Below, piece by piece: positions 57,132-64,000 of a DNA stretch of 64,000 bases. Position 1 is the first letter of the stretch; each line of letters starts with the position of its first letter. Location of the stretch: NCBI RefSeq assembly GCF_003852315.1, contig NZ_CP027762.1:496001-560000 (forward strand), in the 5' to 3' direction. The position numbers and the translations under genes were made by a program. The notes under the pieces are model-generated. The model was not told the DNA's origin and made no database searches. It saw only the letters and a list, made by a program, of their open reading frames with translations. This DNA is from Pseudomonas sp. LBUM920. Lineage in GTDB: Bacteria > Pseudomonadota > Gammaproteobacteria > Pseudomonadales > Pseudomonadaceae.

Positions 57132-58556
57132 ATGAAGTTGTCCATGCCGCGATTCGATCAAGCCCCTGTCTTGGTGGTCGGCGATGTCATGCTCGACCGT
57201 TACTGGCATGGCGGTACCTCACGGATTTCCCCTGAGGCACCGGTACCGGTAGTCAAGGTCGAGCAAATCGAAGACCGTCCAGGTGGCGCTGCCAACGTTG
57301 CCCTCAATATTGCCGCGCTCGGCGCCCCGGCCTCCCTGGTGGGTGTGACCGGCGACGACGAAGCCGCCGACAGCCTGGCCAACAGCCTGCGCGGTGCCGG
57401 CGTGCGCGCACTGTTCCAGCGCATCGCCCATCAGCCGACCACCGTCAAGCTGCGGGTCATGAGCCGTCACCAGCAATTGCTGCGTATTGATTTTGAAGAA
57501 CCCTTCGCCACCGACGCCTTGGCGCTGAGCGAGCAAGTCGACACGCTGCTCGAAGGCATCAAGGTGCTGGTCTTGTCCGACTACGGCAAAGGCGCCCTTA
57601 AGAACCACCAGATGCTGATCCAGGCCGCCAAGGCCCGCAACATTCCGGTACTGGCCGACCCCAAGGGCAAGGACTTCTCGATTTATCGGGGCGCCAGCCT
57701 GATCACGCCAAACCTCAGCGAGTTCGAAGCCATCGTCGGCGGTTGCGCCGACGAGCACGAGCTGGTGACCAAGGGCGCCACGTTGATGGCCGACCTCGAC
57801 CTGGGCGCCTTGCTGGTGACCCGTGGCGAGCATGGCATGACGCTGCTGCGTCCGGGCCACCCGGCGATGCACTTGCCGGCGCGTGCGCGTGAAGTGTTCG
57901 ACGTTACCGGCGCCGGCGACACCGTGATCTCCACCCTGGCTGCCTCGATTGCAGCCGGTGAGGAATTGCCCCACGCCGTGGCCCTGGCCAATCTGGCGGC
58001 GGGCATTGTGGTCGGCAAGCTGGGCACCGCGGCCATCAGCGCGCCAGAATTGCGCCGGGCTATCCAGCGCTCCGAAGGCTCCGAGCGCGGTGTGCTGACC
58101 ATCGAGCAATTGCTGCTGGCGATTGACGATGCGCGGGCCCACAACGAAAGCATTGTGTTCACCAACGGCTGTTTCGACATCCTGCACGCCGGTCACGTGA
58201 CCTATCTTGAGCAGGCCCGAGCCCAAGGCGATCGCCTGATCGTTGCGGTCAACGACGACGCTTCGGTCAGCCGCCTGAAAGGCCCTGGCCGTCCGATCAA
58301 CAGTGTTGATCGGCGCATGGCGGTATTGGCCGGTCTGGGCGCGGTGGACTGGGTGATCAGCTTCTCTGAAGGCACTCCGGAAAACCTGTTGGCCCAGGTC
58401 AAGCCCGATGTATTGGTCAAGGGCGGCGACTACTCCGTCGATCAGGTCGTGGGTGCCGATATCGTCGGCGCTTACGGCGGCACGGTGAAGGTGCTGGGCC
58501 TGGTCGAGAACAGCTCGACCACCGCCATTGTCGAGAAGATCCGCAACAATGAGTAA
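57132..58556 (+). CDS. hldE: Bifunctional heptose 7-phosphate kinase/heptose 1-phosphate adenylyltransferase
   Basis: Makes ADP-heptose for WaaC and WaaF. It is 474 aa. The N-terminal ribokinase-type domain (~1-315) has DRPGGAANVALNIAALGAPA and DVTGAGDTVISTLAASIAAG (catalytic Asp in GAGD). The C-terminal nucleotidyltransferase domain (~340-474) has FTNGCFDILHAGHVTYLEQA (HxGH motif). A TAATAT box at 57092-57097 may be its -10. It overlaps the following epimerase gene by 8 nt. Confidence 0.96.
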   Translation: MKLSMPRFDQAPVLVVGDVMLDRYWHGGTSRISPEAPVPVVKVEQIEDRPGGAANVALNIAALGAPASLVGVTGDDEAADSLANSLRGAGVRALFQRIAHQPTTVKLRVMSRHQQLLRIDFEEPFATDALALSEQVDTLLEGIKVLVLSDYGKGALKNHQMLIQAAKARNIPVLADPKGKDFSIYRGASLITPNLSEFEAIVGGCADEHELVTKGATLMADLDLGALLVTRGEHGMTLLRPGHPAMHLPARAREVFDVTGAGDTVISTLAASIAAGEELPHAVALANLAAGIVVGKLGTAAISAPELRRAIQRSEGSERGVLTIEQLLLAIDDARAHNESIVFTNGCFDILHAGHVTYLEQARAQGDRLIVAVNDDASVSRLKGPGRPINSVDRRMAVLAGLGAVDWVISFSEGTPENLLAQVKPDVLVKGGDYSVDQVVGADIVGAYGGTVKVLGLVENSSTTAIVEKIRNNE

Positions 58557-59484
58557 CGCTGATAAGTGGGTCCTGATCACCGGCGGTGCCGGTTTTATCG
58601 GTTCGCATCTGGTTGATGCGTTGCTTGCCAAAGGCTATGCCGTGCGGGTGCTGGATGACCTGTCCACCGGCAAGCGCAGCAACCTGGCGTTGGGCAACCC
58701 GCGTGTGCAACTGATTGAGGGTGATGTGGCCAATGCCGAGCTGGTGGCGCAAGCCGCCGTTGGCGTGAGCGCCGTGGTGCACCTGGCCGCGGTGGCCTCG
58801 GTGCAGGCGTCGGTGGATGATCCGGTGAGCACTCACCAGAGCAACTTCGTCGGTACCCTGAATGTCTGCGAAGCGATGCGCAAGGCCGGGGTCAAGCGCG
58901 TGGTGTTTGCGTCCAGCGCGGCGGTGTATGGCAACAATGGTGAGGGCGCGTCGATTGACGAAGAGACCACCAAGGCGCCGCTGACACCTTATGCCTCGGA
59001 CAAATTGGCCGGTGAGCATTACTTCGATTTCTACCGCCGCCAGCATGGCCTTGAGCCGGTGATCTTCCGCTTCTTCAACATCTTCGGGCCACGCCAGGAT
59101 CCGTCCTCGCCGTATTCCGGGGTGATCAGTATTTTCAGCGAGCGTGTGCAGCAGGGTGTGCCAATCAACGTGTTTGGTGATGGCGAGCAAACCCGCGATT
59201 TCATGTACGTGGAAGATTTGGTCGATGTGCTGGTACAGGCCATCGAAGCGCCCGACGCGCCGCTGGGTGCGATCAACGTAGGCTGGAACCGCACCACCAC
59301 GCTCAAGCAGGTGTTGCAGGCGCTGGAAGAAGTGGTGGGTCAGTTGCCGACGATCACTTACGGCCCGGCACGCTCGGGGGATATTCGGCATTCGCGGGCC
59401 AATAACCAGCGGCTGTTGGCGAGTTTCACGCTGCCTGAGCCCACGCCGTTGAAGGTGGGCCTGGAGCGGTTGCTCACGGGCTGA
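58549..59484 (+). CDS. NAD-dependent sugar epimerase/dehydratase (extended SDR)
   Basis: 311 aa. Rossmann N-terminus VLITGGAGFIGSHLVDALLA with GxxGxxG; catalytic Ser region VVFASSAAVYGNNGEG; YASDK with the Tyr and Lys of the active site (~149-153); GPRQDPSSPYSGVISIFSER binds the sugar nucleotide. It resembles UDP-glucose/UDP-GlcNAc 4-epimerases (Gne/WbpP type). Start at 58549 lies within hldE (8-nt overlap), so it is coupled to heptose synthesis and probably supplies a core or O-antigen sugar. The exact substrate is uncertain. Confidence 0.88.
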   Translation: MSNADKWVLITGGAGFIGSHLVDALLAKGYAVRVLDDLSTGKRSNLALGNPRVQLIEGDVANAELVAQAAVGVSAVVHLAAVASVQASVDDPVSTHQSNFVGTLNVCEAMRKAGVKRVVFASSAAVYGNNGEGASIDEETTKAPLTPYASDKLAGEHYFDFYRRQHGLEPVIFRFFNIFGPRQDPSSPYSGVISIFSERVQQGVPINVFGDGEQTRDFMYVEDLVDVLVQAIEAPDAPLGAINVGWNRTTTLKQVLQALEEVVGQLPTITYGPARSGDIRHSRANNQRLLASFTLPEPTPLKVGLERLLTG

Positions 59485-59549
59485 ACCGTCAACTGTAGGA
59501 GCCGCTTTATCTGGGAGCCGGGCAAGCCAGCGCCCGGATCAGAGCGGTT

Positions 59550-60518
59550 TCACCCCTTGGCTTTTTTCTTCGGCACAATCTTGCGCAGCATCTGCCGCGC
59601 CTTGCCGGTCAATCGCTTCAGTTTCGACTCTTTTTCAGGCTGAGCCAGGCCTTGCTGCCTGAGCCAATCCTTCCAGCGAATCCGCTCATCACGTACCAAC
59701 CAGCCGTCTTGCTGAGCAAAGCTTTCGGCCAGGTATAAACCGCGTGTGCTGGCCGGATACAGCTGGTCTTTCTTGACGGTGTACAGCTCTGCTACAGGTT
59801 GGCCATCTTTGAGCGGCATCAGGTACAAATCCGGGCGCTTGCGGTCCAGCCGGGCTACCAACTGGTCGCCTTCAAGTCGCTCATCCACATGAAACAGGCT
59901 GAGGGATTTGGCTTCCTTCGGCACCTCAAGGCGCAAGTCATAAATCAATTGCAGCGACGCCGTCGGCAGGTGCACGTAGGCCCGTGGGCGCTCGATCAAT
60001 TGCGTAGTCGCGCAGCGCACCGGGCGGGCGGCGCCCGACAAAGGGCTCAACCGAAATGGCAGTGCTTCACGGTAATGCAGGGCGGTGGAGTAGGGCGCCG
60101 GCAGCCAGGTGTCGTTGAAGCGTCCGCCGAGCCAGCCTTCAGGCGTCTCCAGCAGGCATTCTTCGGCAATTTCCTGGATGGCGGTGTGCAGCGGCAGGTT
60201 CAGTTCGTGGGCCGGCACATAGCCCGAGATCAGCTTGAGCACCACGTCGCCACGGTCCTGGCGGCGTTGGCGGACCAATACCCAGTAATCCTTGTTTTGC
60301 CAGTGCAGGGTCAGTCGCACCGACACACCGAGATTCGCCAGTTCCAGGGCGAAACGCTCCGGGTCCGCCACCTCCACCGGCTTGCGCCGTTGCAGGGTCT
60401 GGGCGAAGTTGAGCGGCATGCCCACGCTCTGGTAACTCAGGCCTTCGGGGGTGGCTTCGACGTGCAGCGGCAGTGTTTTAAAGTTGCTGGGGTTTTTTCT
60501 AATAAGCGTGCGCGGCAT
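59550..60518 (-). CDS. Uncharacterised protein with Nudix-like segment
   Basis: 322 aa. I recall database names such as metal ABC transporter ATPase for this family, but there is no Walker motif. The stretch TAIQEIAEECLLETPEG (~125-141) resembles the RExxEExG core of a Nudix box, with Gln replacing Arg. VVLKLISGYVPAHELNLPLH precedes it, as in Nudix folds. The C-terminus is basic (KLKRLTGKARQML...KKKAKG). An AAGGAG site lies 6 nt before the ATG at 60518. It is 41 nt after the aldo/keto reductase stop, same strand. Function is unknown. Confidence 0.7.
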   Translation of the reverse strand: MPRTLIRKNPSNFKTLPLHVEATPEGLSYQSVGMPLNFAQTLQRRKPVEVADPERFALELANLGVSVRLTLHWQNKDYWVLVRQRRQDRGDVVLKLISGYVPAHELNLPLHTAIQEIAEECLLETPEGWLGGRFNDTWLPAPYSTALHYREALPFRLSPLSGAARPVRCATTQLIERPRAYVHLPTASLQLIYDLRLEVPKEAKSLSLFHVDERLEGDQLVARLDRKRPDLYLMPLKDGQPVAELYTVKKDQLYPASTRGLYLAESFAQQDGWLVRDERIRWKDWLRQQGLAQPEKESKLKRLTGKARQMLRKIVPKKKAKG

Positions 60519-60559
60519 GTCGGCTCCTTCTTGCGACGGGGTCGGCCGCGTCGGCGGCA

Positions 60560-61372
60560 TCAGAGTTGACGAATGACCTTGGCAGCGGTCGCCACGTTAT
60601 GGGCCAGGTGCAGCGGATTAATGGTCCCGACAATAGCACTGGCGACGCCCGTTTGCGCAAACAACAACATGAAACTGGCGTGAATTGGATCCATTCCAGG
60701 CTTCAGGCACACGTGGCCGCTGGCCAGGGCTTTTTTCACCAGGATGCCTTTGCCATGGGCAGCGGCGTAATCAATGACGGTTTTCTCGCTCTGTTCGTTC
60801 AGATTGTAGGTGACCATTGCGCAATCACCTTGTTCCAGAGCCTTCACGCCGCCTTCGACGGTTTTGCCGGAGAAGCCGAAACCGCGAATCTTGCCCTCTT
60901 TTTTCAGCGCTGCGAGGGTCTGGTACACCTCGCAATCATTGAGGATATGCAGGTCATTGCCATCGGAGTGCACCAGCACCAGGTCGATAAAATCCGTTTC
61001 AAGTCGTTTCAAGCTGCGCTCGATCGACATCCGCGTATGGGCCGCACTGAAATCATGCTGCGACACGCCATCGGCAAACTCTTCACCCACCTTGCTGACA
61101 ATCACCCAGTCATTGCGTTGGCCGCGTAATAGCGGCCCCAGGCGTTCTTCGCTGCGGCCGTAAGCCGGCGCGGTGTCGATCAGGTTGATGCCCAGCTGGC
61201 GTGCCTGGCGCAGCAGCATGCGCGCCTCGTCATCATCAGGAATCTGGAAGCCGTTGGGGTATTTCACCCCTTGGTCGCGGCCCAGTTTTACTGTGCCAAG
61301 ACCCAGTGGCGACACCAGCAGGCCGGTGCTGCCCAAGGGGCGATGCAGGTCGTGCAGGGTGGGCAGGCTCAT
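60560..61372 (-). CDS. Aldo/keto reductase
   Basis: 270 aa NADPH-dependent oxidoreductase of the TIM-barrel family. LGLGTVKLGRD at the N-terminus; INLIDTAPAYGRSEERLGPL holds catalytic Asp and Tyr (~60-80); VIVSKVGEEF has Lys; LVLVHSDGNDL has His. Its start overlaps the stop of the FAD oxidoreductase by 4 nt (ATGA). Corresponds to PA4992 by position. Substrate unknown. Confidence 0.9.
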   Translation of the reverse strand: MSLPTLHDLHRPLGSTGLLVSPLGLGTVKLGRDQGVKYPNGFQIPDDDEARMLLRQARQLGINLIDTAPAYGRSEERLGPLLRGQRNDWVIVSKVGEEFADGVSQHDFSAAHTRMSIERSLKRLETDFIDLVLVHSDGNDLHILNDCEVYQTLAALKKEGKIRGFGFSGKTVEGGVKALEQGDCAMVTYNLNEQSEKTVIDYAAAHGKGILVKKALASGHVCLKPGMDPIHASFMLLFAQTGVASAIVGTINPLHLAHNVATAAKVIRQL

Positions 61373-62547
61373 GGCAACAGGTGCTCCCAGGCAGGTTGGC
61401 CGAGGGCTGGTTTTGGCAGCTCGGGCAGGGCGTCGTTGTTGGTGCTCGGCTGGATACCGTCGCGTTGCAGGGCGTTGAGTACGCGGTCAGCGAAGTCTGG
61501 CGCCAGCGCCAGTTTGGTCGGCCAACCCACCAGCAGGCGGCCCTCTTCGGCAAGGAACGCATTGTCTGGTCGGGTCAGGCCCGATTGCAGCGGCTCGGCG
61601 CGGTCCACGCGCAAGGTCGCCCATTGCGTCTGGCTCATGTCGATCCACGGCAGCAACTGCGCCAGTTCTTTTTGCGCAGTGGCGATCTGTTCTTCAGGTG
61701 TGCGCGCCACGCCATCGGCCTCGGCGATATCGCCGCCCATGTACCACACCCAGTTGCCATCGGCGGCCGGGTGAGTGGTGATGGTCAGGCGTGGCTTGGT
61801 GCCGCCGCCCAGGCAGTGCGCATACAGCGGCTTCAAGCCCGGGCCCTTGGCGATGATCATATGCAGCGGGCGCTTTTGCATGGCGGGCTGGCTCAGGCCC
61901 AGGGCGCTGAGCAAATCAGCCGTGCCGCCACCGGCACTGAGCACGATGCGCTGGGCACGAATCTCACGGCCGTCAACCTTCAAACCCACCAGGCTATCGC
62001 CATCGCGCAGCGGTTCGATGTGCTGGCCGGCGAGCAAACCGTCACCCGCCAGTTGGGCCAGACGCTCGATCAGGCTCGGCACGTCGACCACCAGCTCGGC
62101 CAGGCGGTAGACCTTGCCCTTGAAGCGACGGTCCTGCAGGGCCGGCGGCAATTCGTCGCCCTTGACCTGGTCGACACGGCCACGCACGGCCTTGCTGGCG
62201 AAGAAGCTGGTGAGGTTGCCGGCGAGTGTGCCGGGCGACCACAGGTAATGGGCTTCGGACAGCAGGCGCACGCCGGACAGGTCGAGTTCGCCATCACCCG
62301 CCAACGCCTCGCGCCAGCGGCGCGGCATGTCGGCAATCGCTTCGGACGCGCCGGTGAGCGAGCCGTGCAGGGCGTATTTCGCGCCGCCGTGGATGATCCC
62401 CTGGGACTTCACGCTTTGCCCGCCGCCCAGCGTGGCGCTTTCCACCAACACCGTGGAAAACCCCTGGCGGCGCAGGCGCGCGTTAAGCCAGAGGCCGGCA
62501 ACCCCGGCGCCGACAATCAGAACGTCGGTGGAAATAACGGATGGCAT
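61369..62547 (-). CDS. FAD-dependent oxidoreductase, DAO family
   Basis: 392 aa. FAD-binding TDVLIVGAGVAGLWLNARLR (GxGxxG) at the N-terminus, VKSQGIIHGGAKYALHG around residue 50 (flavin site), IVLSAGGGTADLL near ~205, and a DAO-type substrate domain. It is predicted cytoplasmic. First gene of a three-gene minus-strand set with the aldo/keto reductase and the Nudix-like gene. Corresponds to PA4991; the substrate is not known. Confidence 0.87.
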   Translation of the reverse strand: MPSVISTDVLIVGAGVAGLWLNARLRRQGFSTVLVESATLGGGQSVKSQGIIHGGAKYALHGSLTGASEAIADMPRRWREALAGDGELDLSGVRLLSEAHYLWSPGTLAGNLTSFFASKAVRGRVDQVKGDELPPALQDRRFKGKVYRLAELVVDVPSLIERLAQLAGDGLLAGQHIEPLRDGDSLVGLKVDGREIRAQRIVLSAGGGTADLLSALGLSQPAMQKRPLHMIIAKGPGLKPLYAHCLGGGTKPRLTITTHPAADGNWVWYMGGDIAEADGVARTPEEQIATAQKELAQLLPWIDMSQTQWATLRVDRAEPLQSGLTRPDNAFLAEEGRLLVGWPTKLALAPDFADRVLNALQRDGIQPSTNNDALPELPKPALGQPAWEHLLP

Positions 62548-62602
62548 CGGCGACCTCAGTGTTCAAGACAAGAGGCGCAGTATACAGGCTGTTGAGTGGC
62601 GG

Positions 62603-62938
62603 TCAGTGCCCGGCGGTTTTCGAGAACAGCTGAATCACCACCACGCCCAGCACAATCAGGCCCATGCCCAGCATCGCCGGCAGGTCGAGCTTTTGCCCAT
62701 AGATGAACAGCGCGGCGACACTGACCATCACAATGCCCATGCCGGCCCACACCGCATACGCCACGCCCACCGGCACGGTGCGCACCACCAGGGTCAACAT
62801 CCAGAACGCAATGCCGTAGCCGACGATGACCAGCGCCAGTGGAAGCGGTGTGCTCCAGCCCTTGACGGCTTTCATGGACACGGTTGCGATCACTTCCGAG
62901 CAAATGGCGATGGCCAGGTAGAGGTAGGCGGCATTCAT
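62603..62938 (-). CDS. EmrE-type small multidrug resistance transporter
   Basis: 111 aa, four membrane helices. AYLYLAIAICSEVIATVSMK contains the essential proton/drug-binding Glu (E15) in helix 1; YAVWAGMGIVMVSVAALFIY (helix 3) has the conserved WxG. SMR dimers exchange protons for cationic compounds or guanidinium. It is 55 nt upstream of the FAD oxidoreductase on the same strand and divergent from the LysR gene, which may regulate it. Corresponds to PA4990. Confidence 0.92.
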   Translation of the reverse strand: MNAAYLYLAIAICSEVIATVSMKAVKGWSTPLPLALVIVGYGIAFWMLTLVVRTVPVGVAYAVWAGMGIVMVSVAALFIYGQKLDLPAMLGMGLIVLGVVVIQLFSKTAGH

Positions 62939-63042
62939 GGGGTAATCCTCGGTGTGTGACGTACTTGAATAAGGTCAGCATTCTAACGCTTCGGCAGATG
63001 GGATAAAGTCATTACCTATCCGAATTCAAGATGGGTTGAGCC

Positions 63043-63933
63043 ATGAGCGTGCAGTGGAACCTGGACCAGATGCGCCTGTTTGTCAGCGTTGCCGAACAGC
63101 GTTCGTTTTCGGCGGTGGCCCGCGACCAGCGCAAGGCGCAATCGGCGGTGAGCAACGGTATCGCCCTGTTGGAAGCGGACCTGGGGCTGAGCCTGTTTGA
63201 GCGTAGCAGTGGCCGCCAGCCGCGCCTGACCGAAGCCGGCAGTGTGTTGCTGGAGGAAGCCCGTGAGGTATTGCGCCAGTGTGAACGGCTCAATGGCCGC
63301 GCGCTGTCACTGACGCGTGGCGAGGAAGCCTGCCTGCGCCTGGCCCAGGACGAGGCCATGTTGTTCCAGCCGGTACTCGACAGCCTTGAGGCGCTGGCCG
63401 GGCAATACCCGCAGCTGGAGGTGCAGCTTTCCAGCGCCGCTCAAGGCGATGTGGCGCGCAAGTTGGTGGAGCGCAAGGCCGACCTGGGCCTGTTATTTTA
63501 CCACGACCAAATCCCTGAGGCGCTTGAGCGGCGGGTGGTGGGCAGTGTGGAAATGGTCACCGTGTGCGGTGTGAATCATCCGCTGGCCAAGCAACCGTAC
63601 GTGACCTGCCAGCATCTGGCGCAGTTTCGCCAACTGTTGATGTCGACCCAGACCAGCGTCTACCCCGGCAGTGAAGCCGCCAGCCCTCTGGTGTGGCGCG
63701 CCGACAGCTTTTACGTGTTGGCCGAATGGCTGATGAGTGGCCTGGGCTGGGCCTGGCTGCCGCGGCACATCGTGCAGTACCCGACTTATCAACAACAAAT
63801 GGTTGAGCTGGACAGCGAATGGACACCGCCCGCGCTGGTGGTGGAACTGGTCTGGCGCCGTGACGAACACCTCGGTCCCGCAGCGCGCTTCCTGGCCGCA
63901 CGATTTGCCGAGTGCTTGCAGGCGATCGACTGA
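63043..63933 (+). CDS. LysR-family transcriptional regulator
   Basis: 296 aa. Winged helix-turn-helix at residues ~5-65 (MRLFVSVAEQRSFSAVARDQ, then KAQSAVSNGIALLEADLGLS), followed by the two-lobed effector domain (~95-290). It is divergent from the EmrE-type gene across 104 bp, the usual LysR arrangement, so that gene is the likely target. Corresponds to PA4989. Inducer unknown. Confidence 0.92.
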   Translation: MSVQWNLDQMRLFVSVAEQRSFSAVARDQRKAQSAVSNGIALLEADLGLSLFERSSGRQPRLTEAGSVLLEEAREVLRQCERLNGRALSLTRGEEACLRLAQDEAMLFQPVLDSLEALAGQYPQLEVQLSSAAQGDVARKLVERKADLGLLFYHDQIPEALERRVVGSVEMVTVCGVNHPLAKQPYVTCQHLAQFRQLLMSTQTSVYPGSEAASPLVWRADSFYVLAEWLMSGLGWAWLPRHIVQYPTYQQQMVELDSEWTPPALVVELVWRRDEHLGPAARFLAARFAECLQAID

Positions 63934-63956
63934 AAAAGCCGATAAACTCCGCCGCC

Positions 63957-64000
63957 ATGAATAGAACTCTCTACACCTGTCTGTTTTACCTGGCGCTGCC
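63957..64000 (+). CDS. waaA: Kdo transferase WaaA, first codons only
   Basis: Only 14 codons plus two bases fall in the window: MNRTLYTCLFYLAL. This matches the N-terminal signal-anchor of Pseudomonas WaaA (PA4988), the enzyme that adds Kdo to lipid A precursor. The ATG at 63957 is 24 nt after the LysR stop. Confidence 0.75.
   Translation, partial: MNRTLYTCLFYLAL

Noticed and set aside
59490..59545. REP-like element between the epimerase gene and the Nudix-like gene
   Set aside because: Contains TGTAGGAGCC and a CCGGGC/GCCCGG hairpin, but the arms do not match either REP class well enough.
1..64000. CRISPR array, tRNA or rRNA genes, insertion sequences
   Set aside because: No regularly spaced direct repeats, no tRNA-like cloverleaf with CCA-type end, no rRNA segments and no transposase frames were seen.

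Overview
The window looks like the chromosome of a Pseudomonas, most likely of the P. fluorescens group. It is GC-rich, and it carries REP/REPIN repeats built on GTGGGAGC...GCTTGC cores. The gene order follows, from memory, the P. aeruginosa PAO1 block running from PA5023 (selO) down to PA4988 (waaA), with insertions. No tRNA, rRNA, CRISPR array or insertion sequence was seen. Family and synteny statements rest on recall; motifs, overlaps and coordinates were read from the sequence.

Layout. 1-8.1 kb (minus strand): 5' part of selO, an MscK-type mechanosensitive channel, a K+/H+ antiporter (cvrA/nhaP2) and a methyl-accepting chemotaxis protein. 8.3-10.7 kb: a small coiled-coil gene and a ZapA paralogue, meeting a large acyl-CoA dehydrogenase head-on with overlapping stop codons. 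10.9-16.9 kb: divergent putA and putP around a 463-bp control region that holds five copies of an 8-bp PutA-operator-like word. 17.0-21.9 kb: a type VI secretion (T6SS) island with VgrG, a frameshifted predicted membrane effector, a membrane immunity candidate, relics of a second effector/immunity pair, and a DUF4123 adaptor; the island is AT-richer in its middle. 22-31 kb: rlmJ, msrA, the c-di-GMP phosphodiesterase gene dipA, and aceF-aceE for the pyruvate dehydrogenase complex. 31.5-34.4 kb: glnE.

34.6-59.5 kb is a lipopolysaccharide core assembly region. waaF-waaC-waaG-waaP-wapP-wapQ and a double-kinase gene are packed with stop/start overlaps or 1-nt spacing. A TonB-dependent receptor (minus strand) and two tandem small lipoprotein genes interrupt the cluster. 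It resumes with a carbamoyltransferase (wapO-like), a glycosyltransferase (wapH-like), mig-14, dnpA, a DUF6625-like gene, ssg and wapR. A convergent O-antigen ligase gene is fused to a kinase-like domain. Then come msbA, hldE and a sugar epimerase. Together these make activated heptose (HldE), add heptoses and further sugars (WaaC/F/G, WapH, Ssg, WapR), phosphorylate and carbamoylate the core (WaaP, WapP, WapQ, WapO), flip lipid A-core (MsbA) and ligate O antigen (WaaL).

59.5-64 kb: a minus-strand set (uncharacterised Nudix-like protein, aldo/keto reductase, FAD oxidoreductase, EmrE-type transporter), a divergent LysR regulator, and the first codons of waaA at the right edge.

The best leads are the broken VgrG-effector unit with its relic second pair, the WaaL-kinase fusion inside a dense kinase cluster, the putA/putP operator array, paired palindromes at the aceE promoter, and an extra ZapA/coiled-coil gene pair.
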